A DNA stretch of 64,000 bases from Neoceratodus forsteri (Eukaryota > Chordata > Ceratodontiformes > Ceratodontidae). The DNA is taken from positions 94,581,501 through 94,645,500 of the forward strand of contig JADMNL010000028.1 of assembly GCA_016271365.2 (NCBI GenBank), written 5' to 3'. Shown here in pieces: positions 54,329 through 64,000 of the stretch. Positions within the stretch are counted from its first letter, which is position 1. Each line of letters begins with the position of its first letter. A program made the position numbers and the translations under genes. The notes under the pieces were generated by a model. The model searched no databases. It was not told where the DNA came from and saw only the letters and a list, made by a program, of their open reading frames with translations.

Positions 54329-55831
54329 CAGGGAATGCCTGTGCCTGGCAGAAAGGCCTTTGATAAGGCCTGCCTCTGCCCGGCCTAGGCTGCTGCATCT
54401 GTAGGGCTGTAACCTTTTCTTTTGCAGCTGCACCTTTGCAAGTGGTCCTATACGCATCCATTTTCTTCATGTATGACTCTGTTTGTTACTCAAACAGAGA
54501 GTTTTGGATGACCGGAAAATCCATGGCCTTAGACTGGGTATCCTGAGAAAGGCTGATACACATGAGCCAGGAAAATCTCCTCAGGGAAACTGCAGTAGCC
54601 ATGACTCTAGAGGACACATCATTAGAGTCCACTGCAGCATGAAATTGGACTTTGGATGCCTCAATGCCATCACTGACTATCTGCACCAGGTCCTTAGCTA
54701 GTTGGGGTGCAGCAGTCTTAGCCAAATCCAGGACAGATTCCCATCTGGACTTTTGGTATCTGGCTACATATGCCATGTAGGAAGCATGCCTAATCCCCAG
54801 AGAAGAAGCCAAATATTGCTTCCTGGCCATGGTATCAATCCTCCAAGAATCCTCAGGAGGATGAGAGGCTAGAGGAATGCCAGCCTTGTCACAAGCAGCA
54901 GCCTGGACAACTCCTACATGGCTTCAGTGGTTATAGAGGAACTCTATGCCACTGCCTGACACGCATATACCTCCTATCCATCCTTCTGTCAACCGGGGGA
55001 ATGGAAGTAGGCATCTGTAAGATTTTGTTTGTCTGCTTTTTCAAAGACTTGTGTACAGGTATAGAAAGTCTCTTGGAGTCAGGGACATCCATCATTTCAA
55101 TGAAATCTAGCTCCTCCTCCTCCTCAGCTCCCTTCGAGGTAGGGAGCTGTAAGGTCGAAGCAACTTTTTTGTAAAAAGAATAATGGGAGGGGGACTCCCC
55201 AGGCTGCCTGGGTGGGGAGACAGAATCTGGACTATCTGTGGAAATATCAGGCTCAGTGGGTTCCCCCAAGCCTTCCTCTCCTTCCCCTTCTTTCCACTAG
55301 AGTTTATAATTAGTCTATGGATCATATGAACCGGGAAGAGAACCAGTAGACAACCGAACTGAAGGGTGCGTACTCGGTCTCAGGTCGCCTGATTCGGTCT
55401 GTAATGACTGTACAATCCTAATGGCTTTAGCTATCTCATCCGCGGTTGGAGCCAGAAACGTGGGCTCTGAATCAGCAGATTTTCTTTTTTGCAAGTACTG
55501 GATCCCCAGTATCTGCCTTCCTTTTGGTTGAGGAGGTCTAGCCCTGGTCAGAAGGCACCTCCCCCAGTTCCCCAGCACCCGCAGGAGCCAAACCGGACCA
55601 GCCATCTGGGTCAGCGGATTTTTCGGCTATTCTTTCCTTCAGCCTAGCTAAACGCTTATCCAGCGTGGCCTCAGGAAAGTTCTCATAAATTTGACAGTCT
55701 GTTTTCAGGTGGTCAAACCCCAGACAATGAACACATGTAAGGTGGGGATCTGCCTTGGCAAACACCTCCCCACACTCTGTGCAGTGCTGAAACCCAGTGG
55801 GACCGGTCTTTTTCTTGGGTTTCTCAGACAT
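54329..55831 (-). pseudogene. DIRS gag-like gene (copy B)
   Basis: Starts MSEKPKKKTGPTGFQHCTEC at 55831. A zinc-ribbon-like set of cysteines is intact: HCTECG and CVHCLGFDH. The frame then shifts near 55600, and the rest lies in 55315-55605 (PTADEIAKAIRIVQSL), 54931-55269 (an acidic part, then MMDVPDSKRLSIPVHKSLKK) and 54486-54830. Its zinc ribbon is better kept than that of copy A. It lies immediately upstream of RT in transcription order. Confidence 0.75.
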
Positions 55832-56429
55832 AATGCACTGAATGCCAAAAGTTACTGTTTACATGATGGTCGGGCCTGAGTGACTAACTTAGTTTTTGGT
55901 TAACAACCGGTTCAATGGTCGATGGAAAAAAAAACCCGATAGAGACTTTTTTTTTTTTTTTTTTTTTAAATGAAACCTGCTGGATCTGAAACAAAACCTT
56001 AAAGTCTTAAGAATTTGCTTCAAAGAAATAATCAAATCGGTCTCCTCCCGGTTACACAGAACGAAAGGAGGACCGAAGACTTACCAAATGGAATTCAATC
56101 TAATCTAGTCTAACCTGTACTAATCTGTAAATAGAGGTTTGAAGAACCGAAAACAAAATGCAGTTGAAATAACTGATGAAAACACCACTCTGAACCAAAG
56201 CGAGCAAGGAGAAATCTCCAGAGCGACTTCACAGGCAGGCAGAGTAAAGAATCGATGGTTACACAGAATGTATCAGGGACAGGGGTTTGAAAACCGAACT
56301 CGAGCTCAACGTTCCATGCTTTTGCATAGAGTTAACTCTTTCATCTCTGGGGCAGTTGAACTAGAAAGGCTAACTGCATATAGTCAGAATACAGAAAGAC
56401 TTCATGTTGTTTGAATTCTCTTTCTTCAG

Positions 56430-58205
56430 AGGTATTACCCAGTATTACTCAGTTTCCAAAGGTGGAAGAAGGCATGAGCCTATTAAGACCACCTTCCCCC
56501 CACCTGCGGGGCGTATCTAATTCCCAGAGCTGAACAAACAGTCATCTAAGGCATGTTTGAAATACTCAAAATGATTTTATGTCAACCACATTTGAAGGCA
56601 ATGAATTCCATAACCTGCTCGCTCGAAAAGTAAAATAATTTCCTCTTTTATTAGTTGTAAACTTAGGAACTCTGAGTTGTCCGCTGTGGCACCTTAAGCC
56701 CTCTGGTTTAGTCACCCATTCTAAACCACACTCTGATGAGGTAAGGTCTGTTTAAGATGTTGAACAACATTCATAAATCTCCCCTTAGTCTACGGGTCTT
56801 TAAGTCATATAGGTTAAGGTTATCTAGCCTATCAGGATAAGTTAAAGTGCTTATGGGAGATAGTTTAGTGGCCCTTCTTTGAACAGACTCTATGATTTGT
56901 ATATCTTTGTTCAAATATGGAGCCCAAAATGATGCAGCGTAGTCCACATGAGGTCTTACATACATTTTGTACAGTGGTAACATGCAAGCCCAACTTCTAT
57001 TAACAAATGCTTTTCTAACTGATACAAGGATACTATTAGCTCTGTGGGAGAACCATCTACAGTGATCTGCATGGGTAAAATCTTTATTAATAGTAATGCC
57101 TAGACTGCTTTCAGATTCTACCGCTTTAATTGGGCACATGCTAATACTATCAGTGGTGTAAGGATTTTTCCCCCCAAAATGAATAACTGTACACTTATCT
57201 GTATTGTACTCTAGTTTATTGTTTTTCATCCAATTATCTGTCTTCATCAGATTCTGTTTAAAGTCATGAATTTTAAGTGGGGTATCAACCTCTGCGCAAA
57301 TCTTAGTATCATCAGTGAATGTTACCATCTTGCATGTCAGACCATCATTTATATCTCGGATAAAGATCCCAAATAAGACGGGTCCCAGAACTGAGCCCTG
57401 AGGGACTCCACTGGTAACCTTAATTTTGTCTAATAATTTACTAGCCACTTGAACTTGTTGAGTTCTATTGGACAACCAAGAAGATATCCATTTACTAGTA
57501 AAGGGGTTTAAACCAAGTGTTGTCATTTTCTTTAAGAGCAATTGATGTGGGACCTTATCAAAAGCCCTTTTAAAGTCGAGTAGTACCATGTCCACTGGGA
57601 CTCCCTTATCTAGGCTATTAGTGATGTTCTCATAAAAGGAAATCAGATTGGTGGCACAAGATCTGCCCCTTAGAAAACCATGTTGTGTTCGGTCATCCAG
57701 ATTTCTTGCCCCAATTTCCTTGTCTAGTCTTTGCTTTAAAAGTTTTCCAAGCACTTACATACAATTCAGGTAAGACTAATCTGCCTATAGTTATTAGCCA
57801 TATTCCTTCTCCCCTTTTTGTATATTGGTACTACTGTAGCACTCCTCCATTCCATTGGTATCACTAATAAATCTTACAGATCAGGAAAGAGTATAGTGAG
57901 GGGTAGTGATATTTCATTAGAAGTCTCTTTCAGAAATTTACTGTTAATACCATCTGGTCCTGGAGAAGATTTATGCTTTAATTCTTTTAGAACTGTGATG
58001 ACTTCATCTGTAGTTATAGTATCAAACCTTATGTTATTAGGAACTGTATCAACATTATGTTCCTTGGCTTTAGAGAATACTGAACCAAAGAAATTGTTAA
58101 ATGTATTGGCAATATCCCTTGGAGACACTACTACTTTTTTGTTTTCTGTTAGTGGTTCTATTTTATTATTTTGTCGGGAATTGTTTCTAATATAGGTAGT
58201 GCCAA
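56430..58205 (-). mobile_element. CR1/Jockey-group LINE (copy F), 5'-truncated
   Basis: Minus-strand element inserted in the RT of CR1 copy E, whose sequence stops at about 58206. The 3' part (56430-56770) lacks the CTATGTTTCTAT end of the CR1s nearby, so it belongs to another family. The linker (SPRDIANTFNNFFGSVFSKA, ITVLKELKHKSSPGPDGINS) at 57874-58205 is followed by a frame break and the RT at 56771-57754. Confidence 0.7.
56771..57754 (-). CDS. LINE reverse transcriptase (copy F), 327 open codons
   Basis: RT motifs: [60 protein letters not shown] and a catalytic box reading TFTDDTKICAEV (57300-57330). Ala before the Asp pair is Thr, which is unusual. The C-terminal YKMYVRPHVDYAASFWAPYL and SVQRRATKLSPIS complete the usual tail. 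The Met start is internal to a longer ORF2; the upstream RT part is in another frame at 57874-58205. Whether Thr is tolerated there is unknown. Confidence 0.8.
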   Translation of the reverse strand: MLGKLLKQRLDKEIGARNLDDRTQHGFLRGRSCATNLISFYENITNSLDKGVPVDMVLLDFKRAFDKVPHQLLLKKMTTLGLNPFTSKWISSWLSNRTQQVQVASKLLDKIKVTSGVPQGSVLGPVLFGIFIRDINDGLTCKMVTFTDDTKICAEVDTPLKIHDFKQNLMKTDNWMKNNKLEYNTDKCTVIHFGGKNPYTTDSISMCPIKAVESESSLGITINKDFTHADHCRWFSHRANSILVSVRKAFVNRSWACMLPLYKMYVRPHVDYAASFWAPYLNKDIQIIESVQRRATKLSPISTLTYPDRLDNLNLYDLKTRRLRGDL

Positions 58206-58980
58206 GCTTTAACCCCTCCACCAGTACTCTGTCATGCGTTTCTTGTTCCTTATGTGCATCACCAACCCATGCAGTTTTTTGGCATTGAATTTCAACTGCC
58301 AAATCTTTGACCACCTCTCTAGCCTTTGCACGTCTCTCTGCATCTCCCTACCCAACCCCTTGCTGTCTACCCTGCCAGAGAGCTTGGTGTCATCTGCAAA
58401 GAGACACACATTGCACTAAACTCCTTCTGCCTTGATGGTGATGAACATACTGAAAAGGACTGAACCCGGGACCAATCCTTGTGGCAGCCCTACTGGTGAC
58501 TTCCCTCTTTCCTGATTTGAGTCAGTTAACCACAACCCTCTGCTGTCTCAATTCCAACCAGTTTCTCACCCATCTAACTGTGTCCTTTACTGCACCCAGA
58601 TCCTCTAGCTGCTTCAGCAACTTTTCTGAAGCATCAAGTCAAAAGCCTTGCTGAAATCAAAGTAGAGTAAATCCACAGCATAGCCCTTATCCATAACCCT
58701 TGTTACTTGTTGCCCCTGCTGTTTACTGTTCTGGAGTCCACTGCTGTCCAGGTAGTCCACAAGATCCTCTTTGACTACTGTCTCCATCAGTTTACCCACA
58801 ATAGAGGTATAACTGACAGTTCTGTAGTTACCCAGTTGCTTCTTGTTCCTTCCTCTTCTGGAATGGGACAATGTCCACTACCCTCCAGTCTTCTGGAACT
58901 ACCCCTGTCATATTTGAGCTATTTAACAGCCCTACCAGGGGTTCAGTTAGTTCAGCTGCCAATTCCTTGAGCACTCTTAG

Positions 58981-61735
58981 AAACATAGAAGTTGACGGCA
59001 GGTAAGGACCTCAAGGCCCATCCAGTCTGACCATTTCTTTTTCTACCTTATGAATGTGCCATAGGCCTTTGCTCTGTCAATGGCCTACCTATTCATACTC
59101 ACCTGTAACGCTCCATTATGCCTATCCCATGCCTGTTTGTAGCCCTACACTGTATTCATATCCACCACTTCCTGAAGTAGGCTGTTCCTTGCATCCACCG
59201 TCCTTCCTGTGAAAAAGAACTTCCTCACATTACCCCTTAATCGGCCTCTCTCTAATCTCATGCTCTGTCCTCTTGTCCTGCTATTTTTCTTATATTGAAA
59301 CATGTTAGACTCTTTCACCTTGTTAATGCCCTTAAGGTGTTTGAATGTTTCAATCGTATCACCTCTCTCTCTCCTTTGCTCTAGGGTATACATATTGAGT
59401 TCAGTTAATCTGTCCTTATATGTTTTCTGATGCAGTCCCTGCACCATTTTGGTTGCCCTTCTCTGGACTGCCTCAATGTGGTTAATGTCCTTGTGAAGGT
59501 GTGGCCTCCGGTACTGCATGCAGTACTCCAGATGGGGCCTAACCAGTGTCTTGTAAAGAGGGATTATTACCTCCCTCTTTTCCAACTTGTGATATCCCTA
59601 CTAATACACCCCAACATCCCCCCTAGCCTTGCCTACTGCTTTAGAGGTCTGCTTGGATGATTTCAGGTCATAGGTGATGATGGTGATACCCAAGTCTCTT
59701 TCTTCCCTTGTGACTGCCAGCGACTCCCCTCCCAGCCTATAGATGGCTTCAGGGTTTCTTTTCCCTATGTGCATGATCTTGCACTTCTTTGCGTTAAACC
59801 CCAGTTGCCACTCTTCCGACCATTTTGCTAGTTTATCCAGATCTCTTCTCATTCTGCCCACCCATCTGGATCATCTACTCTGTTGCAGATCTTTGTGTCA
59901 TCTGCAAACAGACAAACCTACCTTCCAGTCCATCTGCAGTGTCACTGATGAAGATACTGAAGAGGACTGGCCCCAGGACTGATCCCTGAGGTACCCCACT
60001 TGTGACTTGCATCTCTTCTGACTGTATACCGTTTACCACCACTCTCTATTTTCTGCCCATCAACCAGTTTGCCACCCAGTTGATCAACGTCTGACCCATC
60101 GCGAGCCTACCCAGCTTATTAATCAATCTTCTATGTGGAACAGTATTGAAAGCATTGCTGAAGTCAAGGTAGGCAACATCAGCTTCTCCCTCTTGGTCCA
60201 CCACTCTGGTTACCCAGTCAAAGAAATCTATGAAATTAGTTTGACAGGACCTTCCTTTTGTAAACCCATGCTGTCTTGGATCCTGTGCTCCTATGGATTC
60301 CAGGTGTTGCACTATCCTTTCCTTAAGGAGTGTCTCCATAATCTTGCCCACTATTGAGGTAAGACTGACTGGTCTGTAGTTCCCTGCTTCCTCCCTGCTA
60401 CCACTCTTGTGGAGTGGGGTCACATGAGCCATTCTCCTGTCTTCTGGGACCTCTCCTGTGCTCAGAGACTCACTAAACAGTTCTGATAATGGCTCAGCTA
60501 GTTCCACCCTTAGCTCCTTTAGTACCCTGGGATGTATGCCATCAGGTCGAATTGCCTTGTCCACCCTGAGCTTATCAAGCTCTTGTAGGACCCTTCTTTT
60601 GTGAAGGACTAATGCACACCCCCTCCCCCTGTGTCCATGGTGGTGAGTCTGGGCCCTGCCCTACATTCTCTTCAGTAAATACTGAGTAGAAGTATCTATT
60701 TAGGATAGATGCTTTTACATGGTAGATCCTCTTCACACACACCCTTATCCCCTTTGATCTTAGCACTACACCCTCTGGACTTTCTCCTTTCACTAATGTA
60801 TCTACAGAAAGTCTTGTCACCTTCTTTTACTGTTCGTGCTAGTGTTTCCTCTGTCTGGGCCTTTGCCTGCCTTACTGCCTTCCCTGCTTCCCTTAGGGAA
60901 GTTTGGTATGCCTCCCTATCTTCATCCAGCCGCATTCTCTCATATTTCCTGAAGGCCAGCCTTTTGGTTCTGACTTTTTCTGCTACTGTGTTTGAGAACC
61001 AAAGTGGTTTCCTTCTTTTTCTTTTGCACTTCCTTTTCTCACTAACACTATGGGATGTTGCTTCAAGTACTGCATTGTCAATGCTTGCCCACTTTGGCCT
61101 GTACTCCCTCACCTGTATTTCTTTTTGCCAGGGGCTAGCTTAACTCTGTTGGCCATCTTATCAAAGTCAGCTCCTCTGAAGTCCCATATTTTTGCCTTGG
61201 AATTGGATGATTTTGTTCTAGTGGCCAAATTGAACCATACCATGTGATGGTCACTGGCCCCCAGGTGACCTTCTACCTGGATATCTGTGATCCTTTCCAT
61301 GTTAGTCAGTACTAGGTCTAGGGTAGCTCTGTCTCTTGTGGGTTGTTGTACCAGTTGTTTGAGGCCTTCCCCCTGCAGGGAATCCACCATGTGTCTAGTT
61401 CTGGCAGATATCCCTGCTGGTATTGACCAATCTGTATTTGGCATGTTGAAGTCTCCCATTATCAGAACCTCCTTTAGCTGCCATGTTTTGTATATCTTCT
61501 AACAGTAACTTGTCTATGTCCTCCCCCTGGTCTGGAGGCCTGTACACAACCCTGGTTCATATGGCTGTCCCATTTTCTGTTTCCAGGGTGACTCACAGTT
61601 CTTCTGGCTCCTTATGTGTATCCTAATTTCTGTAGCTTTGATATTTTCATTGACATAAGGGCCCTCCACCCCCCTTTTGCACTCGGTCTCTCCTGAACAG
61701 TACATAGCCAGGTTCTGAAGTCTCCCAAGTGGATG
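58981..61735 (-). mobile_element. CR1-type LINE (copy D), 5'-truncated, inside copy E
   Basis: The 3' end, reversed, is CTGCCGTCAACTTCTATGTT at 58981-59003, the family end of copies A and B. Going 5': C-terminal segment IIPLYKTLVRPHLEYCMQYR (59145-59585), LGFNAKKCKIMHIGKRNP (59601-59861), catalytic box LFADDTKI near 59895, RT core NYRPVSLTSIVGKIMETLLK and VAYLDFSNAFNTVPHRRL (60046-60564), linker RTKRLAFRKYERMR (60696-61112), and endonuclease MGDFNMPNTDWSIPAGISAR with LGASDHHMVWFNL (61109-61459). It starts within the endonuclease at about 61735. Confidence 0.8.
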
Positions 61736-62224
61736 CATTCCACCTGGCCCCAAGGCATTATCTATCTTTACAACCCCCTAGACCTTTCCAAACCCTTCCA
61801 CTAGTAAATATTTGCTGCCTCATCTCAGATCCCCCTTACAGCCACCTTAATGCCACTTTGTGGTAGATGCCCTCTGTCATCCCAAATGGATATAGAGCAG
61901 AAATAGTCATGAAGAATGGCTGCTTTCTGCCCATCCTTCTCAATTACCCTGCCTCCCTCTGTTAGCCTAACATTTCCTCCTCCATTCTTTCCTTTTTCCC
62001 CTTAATCTATCTAAAGAACTTTTTTCCCTCCCTTGTCCCCCTCTGCAATATGCAGCTCTGTGTCTGTCTTTGCTTCTCTGACTGCCCTCTTGGTTTCCCT
62101 TGTTCTCATTGGGTACTTTCCCCGTTCCTCCTTCCCTTGGTTTTCTTGTACCTGATGAAGGTCTTCTTTTTAGCCCTCACTGCTTCCCTGACCTTTCCAG
62201 AAAAAACATGTTGATCTCTTGTAC

Positions 62225-62565
62225 TAGTGCTGTGTGGAATTTTCAAATTCTGGTGGTTTGAGATTCTGTCGAAATTCTGCCAAATTTTGCTGGAAATGGA
62301 ATGGTGGAATTCTGCAGCAGAAAATAGTTGCAGAATGATTTTCCATGGAAAAGAAATGCTGTTCCGCGGAATATTATTCCACAGATCTCAATATTTTCCC
62401 CTGAAATGGTTGGGGAATTATTTTCTGTGGAAAAATACTATTCCCTGAATCACAGCAGGTAGAGTTCTGCAGAAGAACCAGTGAAGTTCTGGTAGAAATT
62501 CTGCTGGCAGAATGGCCGTTCCGCACTAATTTCGCTGGCAGAACTCCACATTCCACAGAGCACTA
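62225..62565. mobile_element. hAT-type MITE, 341 bp
   Basis: Perfect 8-bp target duplication TCTTGTAC at 62217-62224 and 62566-62573. Ends are TAGTGCTGTGTGGAA and, reversed, TAGTGCTCTGTGGAA (14 of 15). The interior is a degenerate series of GAATTCTG and TTCCRCGGAA-like motifs that read similarly on both strands. Non-coding, so it depended on a hAT transposase in trans. Confidence 0.85.
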
Positions 62566-62945
62566 TCTTGTACCTTTATCTTTTGATTACCAGCCTCATG
62601 CAAGACTTTGTTGCTTGAGACTGGATCCTTTGATTGCCCCCCCTTTTCCTTCACATCCCTGATGAAGCCCATTCTGACTAACTTGTACCAGACCAGCTCC
62701 CTTATCTGGCTGAAGTCTCCCTTCAGAAATCTAGGACTTCAGCCTTTGATGAGGACTTATTTGTCCCAACGGCCAGGTCAAAACATATAGCATTACAGCT
62801 GCTGGACCATTGTGGCTCTCCTACCCTCACTCCTCCGTCCACTTCTGAGTTGGTGAGCACCACAATCGAGAATGGCAGGCTGCCTAGTGGGTTCTGCAGC
62901 AACAGGCAGTCCTGCAATGTATCCAGGCCTGACTTCTGAGCTCCT

Positions 62946-63345
62946 GGCTGCTGGAATGACCCATAGCAAATGTGAGAATTAAATAATTATAGTTTATAAT
63001 AACTATAAACCTATACTTATAAAACGGGTAAGAAACATGCTACTCTGTCACTGGTGCAAACACATCACATGACAATGCCTTATTCCCAGACAGTACATCT
63101 TCACTTTTTTACATGTTTTTTTTCTAATATAGCTCAAGCTGTGGACACTGCAATACGAGCAGACTTCATAGACCAAGTGGTCTTCTTCTGCTGACTTCTT
63201 CATATCGATATCAGTTTTTTACCAATTTTATAGTGCAATAACCCACTCCAGGGTGTGTGGTCTTTCTCTGATAAATGTACTTTTCAGGTGGTTAAAGCCA
63301 GAGGCATGTGTATATCAGAGCGTGACCACATACATGCCTGTTGTA
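62946..63345 (+). other. short CR1 3' scrap and unassigned A/T-rich DNA
   Basis: CGAGCAGACTTCATAGACCA and GTGGTCTTCTTCTGCTGACT at 63158-63197 resemble the 3' UTR of CR1 copy H (GAGCAGACTTGATAGACC...TTTATCTGCTGGC). No other recognisable content. Confidence 0.45.
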
Positions 63346-63429
63346 TGTACAACTTATATATCTCACCCATCATTTCAATGCATTAATCATTAAAAACCTA
63401 TGTAAGAACAAACAGCTCTTCACCCCTCT

Positions 63430-63545
63430 TATACATTTGTGTTCAAGCATGCTTGCATGGTACACGTGTAGCACGAAGGGGTGGTCCACCAAGTCAAAAG
63501 TCTTTGAGAGATCCACAAATCCTGCACTAGTTATGTAAACAGCAT
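63430..63545 (-). pseudogene. L2-type LINE RT scrap
   Basis: Minus-strand frame ITSAGFVDLSKTFDLVDHPF, then VLHVYHA, is the A-domain motif of L2-group reverse transcriptases. Only about 35 codons are recognisable, so it is a short relic. A/T-rich DNA with T-runs (63581-63600, 63627-63637) follows to 64000 without recognisable genes. Confidence 0.6.
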
Positions 63546-64000
63546 CCATGGCCAAGATATGTCTTTTAAAGGGTGTTAACTAATGATTTTTTTTTTTTTT
63601 ACTAAAATTGCTTGTTTAGGTATCCTTTTTTTTTTGTCTTTTTATTGAAAAATATTTTTCATGCACAGTCACTTTGCTAAAGGCAAACTGAATTGTTTCA
63701 CATACACAGATCAAGCTGGATACAGATCCATCTTTTTGACAGTAATACATACAATTAAACTTAAGTTGGTCTAATTATGATGTGCCGTATTACTATACCA
63801 GTGGTGTAGCCAGGAATTTTAAACTTTTACTTGAGAGTTGACAGAAGTGTTGCCTCACCCCGGTAAACATAAACCGAAAGATACGCTGCCCTGCCACACA
63901 AACATGCCCCCCCATTTCAGTCCTCAATATGCAGTAAGCCAATGAACTGGCTTTTACTTACAATGTTTTTAATACATTGTGATAAGTCTGTACATCAAGG

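Larger units (their letters stand above)
44440..56415 (-). mobile_element. DIRS-type retrotransposon copy B, with two nested insertions
   Basis: Same order as copy A: right terminal repeat (about 56280-56415, ending CATGTTGTTTGAA), gag-like gene, RT, RNase H, recombinase and internal complementary region (44541-44644: GTCAGAATACAGCAAGACTC and its complement). The left outer repeat seen in copy A is missing, so this copy is truncated at about 44440. A hAT transposon (47086-51757) and a CR1 (52405-54321) split it; without them it would be about 5.4 kb. Motif-level damage makes it inactive. Confidence 0.85.
58206..62945 (-). mobile_element. CR1-type LINE (copy E), fragmented by nested insertions
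   Basis: From 3' to 5': RT palm and box [14 protein letters not shown] (58209-58409), DFSKAFDLM and IVGKLMETVV (58614-58871), VVPEDWR near 58890, interruption by CR1 copy D (58981-61735), VKIDNALGPGGMHP at 61735-61780, a linker with GKVREAVRAKKK at 62165-62200, interruption by a hAT MITE (62225-62565), and the end of the endonuclease region at 62574-62945 (SSSKAEVLDFR). Many stops. Confidence 0.75.

Noticed and set aside
63801..64000. Start of another DNA transposon at CAGTGGTGTAGCCAGGA
   Set aside because: Resembles a common vertebrate transposon end, but the element runs off the window and no second end or duplication can be checked.

Overview
This window is vertebrate nuclear DNA made almost wholly of transposable elements. 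There is no bacterial, viral or organelle gene cluster and no complete host gene. The mix is CR1-, L2- and L1-clade LINEs, DIRS-type tyrosine-recombinase retrotransposons, a hAT transposon, TTAA-site MITEs, solo LTRs and a MIR-like CORE-SINE. Together with the interrupted introns, this suggests a large-genome amphibian (a caecilian or similar) or a lungfish. That assignment is inference and the sequence alone cannot settle it.

Layout. 0.1-12.7 kb: a MIR-like SINE, then an old DIRS copy (C) broken by a small hAT-type element and by a complete younger DIRS copy (A, 1215-6887, minus strand). A LINE of L2 type follows (6957-11990), split by a CR1 (7296-10349), then an L2 endonuclease fragment on the minus strand. 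12.7-14.3 kb: two related TTAA MITEs. 14.3-35.3 kb: a Russian-doll nest. A long-TIR TTAA element (14317-35278) contains an L1-clade element (14795-34517, flanked by a 16-bp target duplication). The L1 contains a CR1 (about 15301-22452), which contains a minus-strand LINE (18012-20766). The same L1 also carries a third TTAA MITE, a 1.6-kb LTR with a 4-bp target duplication, and a minus-strand CR1 that holds a further solo LTR.

35.3-42.3 kb is the least repetitive part. It holds one convincing host-gene exon on the minus strand (35485-35643; 53 codons, consensus splice sites, coiled-coil-like peptide, gene not recognised), a decayed recombinase fragment, a palindromic repeat and a second copy of the long LTR. 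42.3-44.4 kb: a decayed CR1. 44.4-56.4 kb: DIRS copy B (minus), split by a 4.7-kb hAT transposon (47086-51757, perfect 8-bp target duplication) and by a CR1 (52405-54321, 7-bp target duplication). 56.4-62.9 kb: three CR1-group LINEs on the minus strand nested in each other, plus a 341-bp hAT MITE with an 8-bp target duplication. 62.9-64 kb: short LINE scraps.

The elements act independently and do not form a pathway. Most coding regions are frameshifted. The better-preserved reading frames are the recombinase of DIRS copy A, a 514-codon RT on the minus strand at 19-21 kb, and the RT blocks of the CR1s at 8.6-9.7 and 56.8-57.8 kb. No wholly new system was found. The most useful signals are the host exon, the insertion junctions that give a relative order of events, the DIRS-into-DIRS insertion at a shared GAAG core, the TTAA MITE family, and decay of a CpG at the reverse-transcriptase catalytic codons.
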